Positions 46,501 through 57,159 of a stretch of 64,000 nt of DNA are shown here, in pieces. The DNA is from Larix kaempferi. Taxonomy: Eukaryota; Streptophyta; Pinopsida; Pinales; Pinaceae. The translations under genes and the position numbers were made by a program. Within the stretch, counting starts at the first letter, position 1, and every line of letters starts with the position of its first letter. The stretch is from contig BSBM01000486.1 of the NCBI GenBank assembly GCA_027924585.1, forward strand, positions 44,324,501 through 44,388,500, written 5' to 3'. The notes below the pieces were generated by a model. That model saw only the letters and a list, made by a program, of their open reading frames with translations, did no database searches and had not been told where the DNA came from.

Positions 46501-47918
46501 CCTTGACCAGAGAATAGCTAACTTTGGGATCGTATCCCAAAGGCCACATAGTTTTGTGGTAGCTTCTCGCTCCCCCATCAACTTCTTGTGGACATCCAGC
46601 TAGCTGGAAGGTTTCCAGGATTGGTGGTTTCTAGTGGTTGATCCTGTTTCGGGGATCAATCCCACCTAGTAGATTAGAATTTGTATGGTAGAACACTAGT
46701 TTTAGTTTTATCTCGTATTATTTGGCAAAGTAGTTATTGTTAAAAGCATTAATTATATCTTTCAAGTTATCAAGTGGTTTCATCCTTCTCAAGTTATTTT
46801 ACTGCTTTTCACAACACAACTGCTCTTGTTTGCTTAAAATAAACCAAAGTCTCTTGAACTTGGCCAAATCCAAGTCAAGAGCACCCTCTATCGGAGGGCA
46901 TTTTTAGTCTTGCATCATCCCCTGCATTAGGCATTGTTAATTTAGCAAGTCTCTTGAACTGTGGTCATAAGACCGAGTCAAGAGCGCTCTCTGTCGGAGA
47001 GTTGAACAAGGTTCTTTTAATAATAAAATTTTCCACTCACACTCCCCTAATTAATTTATCTTGGTTTGTCCTACACCCGTATGCTCTGCCAACCGGAAAC
47101 GGTTGGGCTAGTACTCAGAAAGGTGGAAGACTTGATAATAACGATCGATAAATTTAACTAAAATTTTTACCCACAACCTCAACCAAGGCAAACTACTGTT
47201 CTTCCCGAGAGGGGTGGCGCCGGATTCCCACTGTCAGACTCAGGGGCGGTTCAAACATTGGACACCAATCCTTATCGAATCTGGGTGCTTCCGACATGTC
47301 ATTCAGGGTTGCCAGTATCTTTCTTGGGTCGGGTTCTACCATCTCTTGATACCTTTTGGTCTTAGCCCTAATAATCAAGACAACTAAAATTTTCAATTTA
47401 CCAAGATAAGCTGCACAACGTTCTCACAAACTTTCCATTTCAAGCACTTGTATCAAGTTTTCACTTTCACTTTTATTTTTGACTCCATAAGGCACTGGTC
47501 CTTCATCATATATCTTTGTGTGCTTAAATATCTATACTGGAGTATTCAGCTTAATCTGTGTGAAAAGTGATTCATTTATTTGTTCAAGTGCATCCTTTAT
47601 TTTCTGTTGCAACGTGGATTGCGCTATCTTGTGTCGCATTAAAGTTTTATATTGTCTCTCATTTCACAAAAACTCCTGAAAAACACCCATCCGCATCACA
47701 ACACCTAAAAACACTATAAATACAAGAGCCTTAGACAACTTTTCTTTTAGGGACTACCCCCCTTGGCTTCGTTAGGAGTTTGCCTAAACGGAGGAGCTGG
47801 GATTCAGGTGACAGTACCTGGCTCATTGCTTGCCCCCAAGGCCACACCTCTCTCACTTGTAGTGAAGAGACAGCTTTCGAAAGATTTCCGCTGCTGGTGT
47901 GCATATTGGCGGACAACA
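43596..47918 (+). repeat. Family-G 3' LTR (4323 bp)
   Basis: Copy of 36294-40616 at a constant offset. Unusually, no purine-rich tract is evident just before it; the preceding bases are GCAGTTGGAGCCAGA. Confidence 0.95.
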
Positions 47919-48641
47919 CATACTATAGAAGGCTCGTGGCTAGAAGATTCTCTTAGAAAGAGGAAGAGGATCATGACGAAATGTTTGCTCCAAGTGGCTA
48001 GATAAGACCATTCTCTTAATGGTGTAATTGAAGAAGAAGTACGAATCGAGAAAAGTCCCAGGATTCAATTGAAGAATGCTCTGTATGGGTACCCAGGATT
48101 GATAGTCATTTGATGAGCTTAATGATCACCACGGGTGATGCGGATTTCAACCTTTGCTACAAGGTTGAAGATGGTGTCTATATACAGATGACATTCTTCT
48201 CTTAGATGGATGCAAGAAGGAACTCACCACAGAGTTTGAATGATCTTGAGGCTCATATCAGTAGACCCATCTGACGGGAGATGGCACGGATAGATATGCA
48301 GAAGATCACTCAATCTAGAGTGTGAATGATGTTCAGTCACAGAAGGAGAATTGGTAGCTTCTTGACAAGCTTGGGCTTTACCAAGGGTAAAGCAGATCCT
48401 AAGGTTATGGATGATGAACTTGTCATGCTATTACTGTATGTGGATGATCTCTTTCTGACAGGGAATGAGAAACAGATCATGGAAAGCAAGAAGAAGCTAG
48501 CTACAGAATTTGAGATGAAAGATCTCAGATTGATGCATTACTTCCTAGGACTGGAAGTATAGCAAGGCCTAGAAGGAATCTTTCTCAACCAGGGAAAGTA
48601 TTTGATATGTTGGAATGAAAAAGCCATGGCCACTCCCATGG
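47919..48641 (+). pseudogene. Copia-2 RT, rearranged N-terminal part
   Basis: Decayed copia RT. Near 48020 is a remnant of the TAFLNGV block (LNGVIEEEVRIE), then KNALYG, then a segment with SHLMSL and DADFNLCYKVEDG. A second, overlapping segment begins at about 48340 with SFLTSLGFTKGKAD and continues through MLLLYVDDLFLTGN, KKLATEFEMKDL and HYFLGLEV before a stop, then KAMATPM. The same part of RT thus appears twice, and stops and shifts are frequent. The frame continues across the chromovirus at 54772. Confidence 0.8.
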
Positions 48642-49016
48642 TGTGATGCACCTGCAATAATTAATTAACAAGAGTATGCGAAATAGCAGAAATGACAGAA
48701 CTCAGAATCACTTTTATATTGATCACAGGCCACTTCGAGGGGGCAACCTCCTTTGAGCAAGCTCAATACAATTAACTTCACGGTGCCTTCATAGGTCTCA
48801 ACACACACTTATATACTAATTCTAGGCGCCAATACTATGGGTCGAAACCATGGGCCGTTACAAACTATGGATCAACAATACTACGGGCGACTTACAAAGC
48901 ATATGCGCCAACAACAATAACATAAACTATTGATCAACAAATATTACGGGACAACTTACAAAGCATATGCGTCCAACAACAACATACTAACAAGGTAAAG
49001 ACATGGGTTCCTAACA
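48642..49016 (-). repeat. Chromovirus 3' LTR (375 bp)
   Basis: Plus-strand ends TGTGATGCACC and TTCCTAACA. Matches 54397-54771. Confidence 0.95.
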
Positions 49017-49033
49017 TCCCCTCCCCCTTAAAA
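49017..49033 (-). promoter_or_regulatory. Chromovirus polypurine tract
   Basis: Reads TTTTAAGGGGGAGGGGA on the minus strand directly before the 3' LTR. Confidence 0.9.
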
Positions 49034-49045
49034 GAAGCTTTGTCC

Positions 49046-50038
49046 TCAAATCTTTAGATGTGGAAATTGTTGTTGAATCTGAAGGAGTGGTTCCCATGTA
49101 GCATCCTCTGGTTGCATGCCGTGCCATTGAATTAAGACCTCTGTGATAGAGCGAGAGCGAAGCTGACGCGTGCGCCGATTGAGGATGGCCTCTGGCTCCA
49201 AAAGGATGGATCCTTCATTATCCAGTTCGGGTAAAATCGTTTGTCCACTGATGTTGGTGCCAAGAACTTTCTTCAGACAAGAGACATGAAAGACTGGATG
49301 AATGCGGGAAGAAGGAGGAAGTTCCAATTTATAAGCAATGGACCGAATCTTCTGAAGAATCCGATATGGCCCATAGAACTTTGGAGCGAGCTTATGACGC
49401 CCTTTGAGTTTCAAGGATGATTGTTTGTACGGCTGGAGACGAAGAAAAACCGTATCGCCGACTTGAAAAGTGCGCTCAGAACGGCGCTGATCAGCTTGTT
49501 GCTTCATGCGATTTCTTGCCATGTGAAGATTGTCCCGCAAAATGCGAAGAATCTGATCGCGGTTTCGAAGGACCGTGTCAACTTCCTGAACTGGTGAACT
49601 GGTGGGGGTGTATGGAAGAAGAGCTGGAGGTGCCTGACCATAGACTGCTTCATATGGGGTCATTTTAGAGGCAGTGTGGTAAGAGGTATTGTACCACCAT
49701 TCAGCGAGAGGGAGCCATTTTGCCCACTGATGTTGTTGTTCTGAGGTGAAGCAACGAAGATAAGTTTCCAAGCATTTATTGACAATTTCAGTCTGACCAT
49801 CTGTTTGTGGGTGATACCCTGAACTCATCTTCAGTTTGGTGCCAGTGTGGTGAAATAGTTCTGTCCAAAAATGACTGGTGAAAGTTGCATCACGATCCGA
49901 GACAATGGAAGAAGGGATGCCATGAAGACGAAAGATCTGGTCCAGAAAAATTTGAGCGACGGAGGAGGCTATATAGGGGTGGCTGAGAGCACAAAAATGA
50001 CTATATTTGGAGAGGCGATCAACCACAACGAGAATCAT
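49046..50038 (-). pseudogene. Chromovirus integrase core and chromodomain (after frameshift)
   Basis: A 330-codon minus-strand frame that continues integrase from the upstream ORF. It holds the second and third catalytic residues: Asp in IVSDRDATFTS and Glu in TDGQTEIVNKCLE. Then come the GPYRIL-type C-terminal domain (KFYGPYRILQKI) and a chromodomain (VLIQWHGMQPEDATWEPL) that in this clade directs insertion to marked chromatin. It overlaps the upstream ORF by four bases in another frame, and the family's DFIEGLPKS...VVVDRLSKY order shows the two were once one frame. One missing base near 50036-50044 explains the break. Confidence 0.92.
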
Positions 50039-53000
50039 GTCTTCCCGCCAGATTTAGGGAGCCCTTCAATGAAATCCATAGAAATATCTGTCCAAATCCG
50101 TGTAGGTATGGGCAAGGGTTCAAGCAATCTTGGAAGGAGTGTTGTTTCACCCTTATTGCGCTGACAGGTATCACATTCGGCCACCATCTGTTGAATTGTC
50201 CTTTTCATGCCCTGCCAAAAGAAGTTACGCCATGCTCGTTCATACGTTTTGAGGAACCCAGAGTGCCCTGCCGATGGAGAAGCATGGAGTTCATAGAAGA
50301 CAGCCTGTTGAAGATCTGTGCTCTGGGGAAGCACCAGACGACCCTTGTATCGCAGAGAAGCACCATCCCAAGAGTAATGTGGTACAGCAGAAGGGTTGTT
50401 GGTCAAGCGTTGGATGATTTGAGATAAGGAGTCGTCATTGACATAGCCCTGTTGAACAGATTGCAACCAATTTGGAACAGGCATAGAAATAGCTGAAAGA
50501 GAACCTTGGGCCTCAAATGTGCGAGAAAGAGCATCTGCCACAATATTGTCTTTACCCTTCTTGTAAGTGATCTCATAGTCATAACCCATGAGTTTGCTAA
50601 CCCATTTCTGTTGTGCCGGGGAGGAGACACGCTGGTCCAAGAAATATTTCAGACTCTGGTGATCAGTCTTGATGCAGAAATGATTCCCTAATAGGTATGG
50701 GCGCCACTTCTGTACTGCATGCAAAATAACCATCATTTCCTTCTCATAGGTAGAGGCAGCTAGATTCTTACTTGAAAGGGCTTTGCTGGTGAACGCAATG
50801 GGGTGTTCATCTTGAAGGAGAACAGCACCAAGTCCATTGCCGCAAGCATCACTCTTAATAGTGAAGGGCTTGGAAAAATCGGGCATAGCTAGCACAGGTG
50901 TAGTACACATAGCTTGTTTTAGTTTGTCAAATGCACACTGAGCGGCAGGTGTCCATGTGAAGGCATCCTTTTTCAATAGAGCAGTTAATGGAGCTGCAAT
51001 CTTCCCATAATCCTTGACAAACTTGCGGTAGTAGCCAGTCAGCCCCAAAAAACCACGAAGGCTCTTGAGTGTCTGAGGATGCGGCCAATTGTTCATGGCA
51101 TCGATTTTGGCAGGATCCACGCGAACCCCTTGTGCTGAGATAATGTGCCCAAGATACTCAACTTCCTTCTGTCCAAAAACACATTTAGACTGCTTGGCAT
51201 GGAGATGATGGTCAGAGAAAAGTTGCATGACAAGATCCAAATGCTGGAGATGTTCATCCCATGTTTTACTGTAGATGAGGATATCATCAAAGAATACCAG
51301 AATGAATTTCCGCAAGTAGGGTCGGAATATTTTATTCATTAAGGCCTGGAATGTGGAAGGAGCATTAGTGAGGCCCAAGGGCATGACCAAAAACTCATAA
51401 TGGCCATCATGTGTGCGAAAAGCCGTTTTAGGAATATCATCCTCATGAACCCGAATTTGATGATACCCACAACGAAGATCCAACTTGGAGAAAAAGTGAG
51501 CTCCATGAAGCTCATCAAGAAGCTCATCAACAACGGGAATTGGAAACTTATCCTTGATGGTGAGGTGATTAAGTGCTCGGAAGTCAATGCAGAGGCGCCA
51601 TGACCCATCTTTTTTGCGGACAAGAATAACTGGAGAAGAAAAGGAACTAGTGCTTGAGCGAATAATACCTTGCTTCAATAAGTCTCGAAAGAGCATTTCA
51701 ATCTCCATTTTTTGGTGAAATGGGTAGCGATAGGGCCTGATGTTGGGAGGAACGCTGCCAGGAAGGAGCTGAATACGATGGTCTTCTGGCCTTGAAGGTG
51801 GCAATCCCACTGGTTCAGCAAAGACACCTGTATATCGATCCATAATTTGTTGTACATCCAAAGAAGTGGTGGAGACTGCTGATGGTTGCATCTGGATGGA
51901 ATGGATCTGAGCGATGACACCATGTGAATTCTTCTTGAGGAGTTTTTCCATGCGATGTGAACTGATGATGCTGAGAGAACCTGATTGTAATCCTGTTAAT
52001 GTGTGTTTGTGTCCATTGAGGAAAAACTGCATCCAAAGTTCAGCAAAATCCCATAAGATAGGGCCAAGTGTGCATAGCCATTGAACACCCAAAACCACAT
52101 CACATCCGCCTAAGGGCAAGGCAAACATGTCAGAGCGCAAGGTATAATCTCCCATAGAGATACGCACATTTCGACACTTCCCTTTGCAAGGTAAGGTGCC
52201 CCCATTGGCAACCATGACTTCAAAGTTGGAGCAAGGATGGATAAAACAATCAGCTTGTTTGGCGATCCGAGGGTCAATGAAATTATGAGTGCTACCAGAA
52301 TCAATGAGTATTGTAAGAGGAAGCTTCTTGAAGTAACCCCTGACCCGCATTGTTTGGGGGGTGGTGATTCCAGCTAAAGCATGGAGAGATATCTCTGGCT
52401 GGTCATCCTGAGACGGAGGGTCAATAGGCGGTTCCTGAATGTCGACCGGAGCATCCAATGTTTCTGGATCTTCGTCACCAATTTCAGAGGCAGGCGGAGA
52501 CTCCATATCCAAGAGATAGAGCTTTTGCTGAACACATCTATGTCCCCGAGTGAATTTCTCATCACAATTATAGCAAAGCCGCTTTTCTCTGCGTGCTTGC
52601 ATCTCTGTTTCAGACAAACGCTTGATAGGAGTCGGTCGAGGAGCCTGCGGTATAGGTGGTCGCTGAGAACCCATATTTCGGAAGGGAACAAAAGTGGGCT
52701 TGGAGCGTTGTTGGGCTGCAATCTTGTCTTCTGCCAACTTAGCCAACCCTAGTGCTTCCATCATTGTGTTGGGACAGAACATTTTGACCTCAGAGCGGAT
52801 GGCATCCTTTAGACCACTGATAAAACAACTTCGGTAAAAGTCATCAGACAATCCTTCGGTGTGGTTGGCTAGATTCTCAAATTCGGTTTGATACTCTCTC
52901 ACAGTGTCAGTTTGGCGAAGTTTAGTGAGGGCTCCTGTGAAGTCATCAAAAGCACTAGGACCAAATCGTTGCAAAAAGAGCTGGCAAAAGTCTGGCCATT

Positions 53001-53364
53001 TGGGCTCTGGATGAGCCTTGATGTACCAACGGTACCATTGAAGAGCTTCCTGTTCCAAATGAAAGGATGCCAACGGAACTTTGTTGACATCAAAAGTATT
53101 ATGCAGACTGAAATACTGTTCTGCACGATAGATCCATCTAGTTGGATCGGTACCATTGAAGCGAGGAAAATCAAGCTTCGGACCACGGAAATTGCTGGAA
53201 GAAGAGAACCGATTGTTTGCTGAAGACTCGGACTGCCGTTTGTTGTTCATAGCTAAATGTTCAAGATGGAGACCGAGAAATTTTTCATCCAGATCCTGGA
53301 GTTTGGCTTGGATGGCTGCAAGTGCGTCCTCCATGGTTTTTGCTCCTGCACGGGTGACAACCAT
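50035..53364 (-). CDS. Chromovirus gag-protease-RT-RNase H-integrase (N part)
   Basis: A 1109-codon frame from ATG at 53364. In order: gag domain (about 60-230, with FPRFNGTDPTRWIYRAEQYF); knuckle CYNCDEKFTRGHRC (near 263); aspartic protease ILIDSGSTHNFID (near 355); RT (about 540-715) with FSKLDLRCGYHQIRV, VMPLGLTNAPSTFQ and catalytic FFDDILIYS; RNase H (about 815-930) with the SDAC block and TDHQSLKYFLD; integrase zinc-binding HHCC region (from HASPSAGHSG to CDTCQ); and the first catalytic Asp in WTDISMDFIEGLPKS. It ends at an early stop after the frameshift described for 49046-50038. Known function: makes particles and copies and inserts element DNA. All visible catalytic residues are present; only the break argues against activity. 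Confidence 0.95.
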   Translation of the reverse strand: MVVTRAGAKTMEDALAAIQAKLQDLDEKFLGLHLEHLAMNNKRQSESSANNRFSSSSNFRGPKLDFPRFNGTDPTRWIYRAEQYFSLHNTFDVNKVPLASFHLEQEALQWYRWYIKAHPEPKWPDFCQLFLQRFGPSAFDDFTGALTKLRQTDTVREYQTEFENLANHTEGLSDDFYRSCFISGLKDAIRSEVKMFCPNTMMEALGLAKLAEDKIAAQQRSKPTFVPFRNMGSQRPPIPQAPRPTPIKRLSETEMQARREKRLCYNCDEKFTRGHRCVQQKLYLLDMESPPASEIGDEDPETLDAPVDIQEPPIDPPSQDDQPEISLHALAGITTPQTMRVRGYFKKLPLTILIDSGSTHNFIDPRIAKQADCFIHPCSNFEVMVANGGTLPCKGKCRNVRISMGDYTLRSDMFALPLGGCDVVLGVQWLCTLGPILWDFAELWMQFFLNGHKHTLTGLQSGSLSIISSHRMEKLLKKNSHGVIAQIHSIQMQPSAVSTTSLDVQQIMDRYTGVFAEPVGLPPSRPEDHRIQLLPGSVPPNIRPYRYPFHQKMEIEMLFRDLLKQGIIRSSTSSFSSPVILVRKKDGSWRLCIDFRALNHLTIKDKFPIPVVDELLDELHGAHFFSKLDLRCGYHQIRVHEDDIPKTAFRTHDGHYEFLVMPLGLTNAPSTFQALMNKIFRPYLRKFILVFFDDILIYSKTWDEHLQHLDLVMQLFSDHHLHAKQSKCVFGQKEVEYLGHIISAQGVRVDPAKIDAMNNWPHPQTLKSLRGFLGLTGYYRKFVKDYGKIAAPLTALLKKDAFTWTPAAQCAFDKLKQAMCTTPVLAMPDFSKPFTIKSDACGNGLGAVLLQDEHPIAFTSKALSSKNLAASTYEKEMMVILHAVQKWRPYLLGNHFCIKTDHQSLKYFLDQRVSSPAQQKWVSKLMGYDYEITYKKGKDNIVADALSRTFEAQGSLSAISMPVPNWLQSVQQGYVNDDSLSQIIQRLTNNPSAVPHYSWDGASLRYKGRLVLPQSTDLQQAVFYELHASPSAGHSGFLKTYERAWRNFFWQGMKRTIQQMVAECDTCQRNKGETTLLPRLLEPLPIPTRIWTDISMDFIEGLPKSGGKT

Positions 53365-54382
53365 AACCAGGATTTATTTATTTATTATTTTTTATTTTTT
53401 TTTCGGTTGACTGGGTAGGAAAACAAAAACAGAAACTACTTCAGTAAGGGAAAATTTGGACTTGGGAAAAAATTAGAAGGGTAATTGGGGTTTGACTAGG
53501 TTTTGGACACTGTTGGATAGACAGGGAAGCAAAAATGAGGATTTCAGAAGCGGGGTGAAAGAATGAGAAAATTTGGCAGAGGGGAACAAAGAAGCAGAAT
53601 TCAGAAAGGAACTCTGTGGTAAAACTTGAAGGTGATTGGGTGAAATCTGAGGAAGTTATGGCAAACCCTAAAAATAGACAAATGTGGGATTTCGGGCTTT
53701 GGGAAGGGGAATTGGGGATAGGGTCCTCAGGACTGAAATATGCAGAATGGGATAACAGGGATTCCCCGAAAATTTCAAGGGAAACAGAGTGAAAATAAGG
53801 GAGATATGAAGACAAAACTGAATTTTTTTTTTTAATTTTATTTTTATTTTTTCTTCAGACTGGAGCGGCTACGGCTCGAAAGGGATCTGGAACAGCGTCG
53901 AATGGAATGAAAATGGCTGAATCTGGAACGGCTTGCAAAATGGATCTGAAATGGCGCAGCAGTGATCGACAATAGTTCAGCTGAAAGTAGATATGGACCC
54001 CAGGTATGTGCGGCTTCCTAACAGTTCAGGGGTTTCACTCGGCCACCAATGCTGTCTGACGGCTTGCGTATTGGGGCAGTACCCCTCACTCCACGGCTCA
54101 GGTAAAACTGATAACCGCTTTGCCACAAACGACAGCTCTTGGTTTACCTCACGGGTGGGAACTAGTCAATCAGGTAGGGGTCGTTGCCCTTTTCGCTGGC
54201 AGGTCCTCTCAATGGGCCAGCTACTTCGGGGTTCCTGTGGTACTCCTCACAATGAGTTTTAGGGCTTATGCCCAAGTACTTCCCACAGTTAAGCGGATAG
54301 GGATTATTCCCAAATCCGAACCTGCAACAGATGCGAAAAAAAAAAATTTGGCAGAAATTTCACCCAGCGAGCCCAAGAAAGT
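53365..54382 (-). other. Chromovirus 5' leader
   Basis: About 1 kb between primer site and gag. A/T runs at 53380-53403 and 53822-53853. A 124-codon minus-strand frame (53441-53815) is Phe/Ser/Pro-rich and resembles no known protein, so it is not called as a gene. Confidence 0.7.
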
Positions 54383-54394
54383 GCTCTGATACCA
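54383..54394 (-). promoter_or_regulatory. Chromovirus primer-binding site (tRNA-iMet type)
   Basis: TGGTATCAGAGC on the minus strand, two bases from the 5' LTR. Confidence 0.93.
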
Positions 54395-54396
54395 GA

Positions 54397-54771
54397 TGTG
54401 ATGCACCTGCAACAATTGATTAACAAGAGTATGCGAAATAGCAGAAATGACAGAACTCAGAATCACTTTTATATTGATCACAGGCCACTTCGAGGGGGCA
54501 ACCTCCTTTGAGCAAGCTCAATACAATTAACTTCACGGTGCCTTCATAGGTCTCAACACACACTTATATACTAATTCTAGGCGCCAATACTATGGGTCGA
54601 AACCATGGGCCGTTACAAACTATGGATCAACAATACTACAGGCGACTTACAAAGCATATGCGCCAACAATAATAACATAAACTATTGATCAACAAATACT
54701 ACGGGACGACTTACAAAGCATATGCGTCCAACAACAACATACTAACAAGGTAAAGACATGGGTTCCTAACA
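54397..54771 (-). repeat. Chromovirus 5' LTR (375 bp)
   Basis: Same length and ends as 48642-49016, with about seven substitutions. Followed by TSD CATGG. Confidence 0.95.
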
Positions 54772-55498
54772 CATGGATTCCAACTTGAAGCTGGTAGCCG
54801 ATGACTCATCAGAGTTAGTGGATGTGACTCTGTACAGACAGATTATTATTGGGTCATTGATGTATCTAACGAATACTTGGCCAGATATATGCTTTGCTGT
54901 GAACACCTTGAGTCAGTATCTAGTGGAACCTTGGCATGTTCACCTGATAGCTGCAAAGCATGTGATGAGGTACCTAAAGGGTACGATAGACCTTGGTCTA
55001 TGTTTTCTTGGAGATCATGACTTCAGATTATATGGCTACACAAATGCTAATTGGGCAGGAAGTGTATCAGACAGGAAGAGCACATCGGGTGGATGTTATT
55101 GTCTGGGATATGCCATGATCTCATGGTTTAGCAGGAAGCAGCCTAGTGTGGCTCTCAGCATAGCTGAAGCGGAATATATTGCTGCTTGATCTGCTAGCTG
55201 TGAAGCGATATGGCTTCGGAAGCTGTTATCAAGATTGTTTAACTTAGAGATGGAACCAACTGTGATCCTGTGTGACAACCAGAGTTGTATCAAGATGACA
55301 GAGAATCCAGTGTTCCAAGAGATCCAACATTTCTATATACGGGATATGGTGCAGAAAGGAGCTATCAAGCTCGAGTATGTGAGCACTGACGAACAAGTTG
55401 CTGATATATTGACCAAACCTGTGTCTCGAGTAAAGTTTGAGTATTTTCGAGTCAAGCTTGGCGTAGTTCAGAAGGACCCTCCTCGAAAGGGGAAGTGA
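54772..55498 (+). pseudogene. Copia-2 RT end and RNase H
   Basis: Continues from 48641: DSNLKLVADDSSELVD, SLMYLTNTWPDICFAVN, then RNase H with GYTNANWAGS, SDRKSTSGG, SRKQPSVALSIAEAEYIAA, a stop at 55187-55189, then CEAIWLRKLL, DNQSCIKM, IRDMVQKGAIKLEYV and KFEYFRVKLGVV, ending at 55498. The usual SDWAGS is changed, and several residues are missing in the NPVF...RDMVQ interval compared with Copia-1. Not functional. Confidence 0.9.
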
Positions 55499-55499
55499 T

Positions 55500-55760
55500 A
55501 TGATCAATGATGATATTTGGATACTGGTAGCGATATGGATACCTGTATCGATGATGAGATTGCCTATATCGATGGTAAGGTCGATGATGAGAATACCTGT
55601 ATTGATGAGGATACTGTATCGATGATGTGGATACTTGTATCGATGATGAGGATACTATATCGATGATGAGGATACTTGCATTGATGATGTGGATACTTTT
55701 ATCGATGATGAGGATACATGTATCGATGATGAAGTTATCCGTTCCAACGATGAGGTTGAT
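55500..55760 (+). repeat. Copia-2 3' UTR array 1 (about 21-27-bp units)
   Basis: Irregular repeats of GATGATGAGGATAC(C/T)TGTATC, about ten units, directly after the pol stop. Confidence 0.8.
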
Positions 55761-55830
55761 GATGTGGTTACCTGTTCCGAAGATGAGGTCGATGAAGTGG
55801 CACTTAGACTTTGTCTAAGAGGACTATTGG

Positions 55831-56590
55831 GATTGCATCGTCCTTGGACTTATGTCCTAAAGTGATAGGGATTGATCATCTCGTAAGTGGATCAGGATTG
55901 CATCGTTCTTGGACTCATGTCCTAAAGTGATAGGGATTGATCATCCCGTAAGTGGATCAGGATTGCATCGTCCTTGGACTCATGTCCTAAAGTGATAGGG
56001 ATTGATCATCCCGTAAGTGGATCAGGATTGCATCGTCCTTGGACTCATGTCCTAAAGTGATAAGGTTTACTCATCCTGTAAGTCGATTCGGGATTGCATC
56101 GTCCCTAGACATGGTGAGGTGTCTTAAAGAGATAAGGATTAATCATCCTGTAAGTTGATTCAGGATTGCATCATCCCTGGGCATGCTGAGGTGTCTTAAA
56201 GTGATAAGGACTAATCATCCTGTAAGATGATTCGGGATTGCATCGTCCCTAGACATGGTGAGGTGTCTTAAAGTGATAAGGACTAATCATCCTGTAAGCT
56301 GATTCAGGATTGCATCGTCCCTAGACATGGTGAGGTGTCTTAAAGTGATAAGGACTAATCATCCTGTAAGTTGATTCGGGATTGCATCGTCCCTAGACAT
56401 GGTGAGGTGTCTTAAAGAGATAAGGATTGATCATCCTGTAATTTGATCTGGATTGCATCGTCCATAGACATGAGAGATGTCTTAAATTAAGAGGGACTGA
56501 TCATCCCGTAAGCAGATCAGGATTGTATCATCCTTGGACCTATGTCCTAAAGTGAGAGGGATTGATCATCCCGTAATAAGATCTTGTACA
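55831..56590 (+). repeat. Copia-2 3' UTR array 2 (65- to 72-bp units)
   Basis: GATTGCATCGTCC(T/C)T begins units at 55831, 55896, 55961, 56026, 56092, 56164, 56236, 56308, 56380, 56451 and 56521. The first group has period 65-66 and the next 70-72, caused by a longer form of the middle (GACATGGTGAGGTGTC). Each unit also carries GAT(C/T)ATCC(C/T)GTAA. Confidence 0.92.
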
Positions 56591-56610
56591 TTGCAGAGTA
56601 TGCTGCTATG

Positions 56611-56960
56611 TTGATGTTGTTGATCGAGAGGATCCAGATGTTGATCGTGATGATCTAGATGACGATGTTGTTGATCATGATGATCTAGATGACGATGTTG
56701 TTGATCGTGATGATCTAGATGACAATGCTGTTGATCGTAATGATCTAGATGACGATGTTGCTGATCGTGATGATCTAGATGATGATGCTGCTGATCGTGA
56801 TGGTCTAGATGACGATGCTGCTGATCGTGATGGTCTAGATGACGATGCTGTTGATCGTGATGGTCTAGATGACGATGTTGCTGATTGAGATGGTCTAGAT
56901 TACGATGTTGCGAATCGTGATGGTCTAGATGACGATGATGTTGATCGATAGATCCAGACG
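56611..56960 (+). repeat. Copia-2 3' UTR array 3 (30-bp units)
   Basis: About eleven units of GATGATCTAGATGACGATGT plus TGTTGATCGT with few changes. The period is a multiple of three and one frame would read acidic DDLDDDVVDR repeats, but no ORF with a start spans it. Confidence 0.9.
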
Positions 56961-57150
56961 ATGAGGCTGTAGCTGATCGAGTGCTACAGAAGATGAAGAC
57001 TCAATACTGACGATGCTGATGTTCCAGTAATTGAATGAGTTACTGATGATGATGTATAAAGAAAGCTTCCAATGATTTATAGATGTATCATGTATCATGT
57101 AGTTGATGACTCCTTGCTCGTGCAGATGTTGTTATAATATCCTTCTCGTT

Positions 57151-57159
57151 AAGGGGGAC
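57151..57159 (+). promoter_or_regulatory. Copia-2 polypurine tract
   Basis: AAGGGGGAC immediately before the 3' LTR. Confidence 0.85.

Larger units (their letters stand above)
36294..47918 (+). mobile_element. Complete gag-only LTR retrotransposon (family G, TR-GAG/LARD-like)
   Basis: Two 4323-bp LTRs (36294-40616 and 43596-47918) with TGTTATC...ACAACA ends and a perfect TSD CATAC (36289-36293 and 47919-47923). The offset of 7302 bp is constant from end to end and no difference was seen in the stretches compared, so insertion was recent. The 2979-bp internal part holds a tRNA-Asp-type primer site and one long gag ORF, but no protease, RT, RNase H or integrase. Size and layout are like the plant LARD or TR-GAG classes of non-autonomous elements; gag and primer site point to the Athila/Tat side of Ty3/gypsy (inference). 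It sits in Copia-2 at the gag-RT junction. Confidence 0.95.
48642..54771 (-). mobile_element. Ty3/gypsy chromovirus (Reina-like), nearly intact
   Basis: A 6130-bp element on the minus strand with 375-bp LTRs, perfect TSD CATGG (48637-48641 and 54772-54776), a tRNA-iMet primer site, a strong PPT, and a gag-pol frame with a C-terminal chromodomain. The LTRs differ at roughly 2% of sites by eye, so it is younger than or similar in age to Copia-2, its host. Small size, short LTRs, single gag-pol frame and chromodomain suggest the Reina clade (inference). One frameshift in integrase probably makes it inactive. Confidence 0.95.

Noticed and set aside
50506-52752. Plus-strand ORFs (61-123 codons) over the chromovirus
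   Set aside because: Antisense shadows of the 1109-codon gag-pol frame.
53441-53815. 124-codon ORF in the chromovirus leader
   Set aside because: No domain, biased composition, and position in a 5' leader; no support beyond length.
55831-56590. Regular repeats resembling a CRISPR array
   Set aside because: Units are near-identical along their whole length with no variable spacers, the context is a plant copia 3' UTR, and there are no cas genes.
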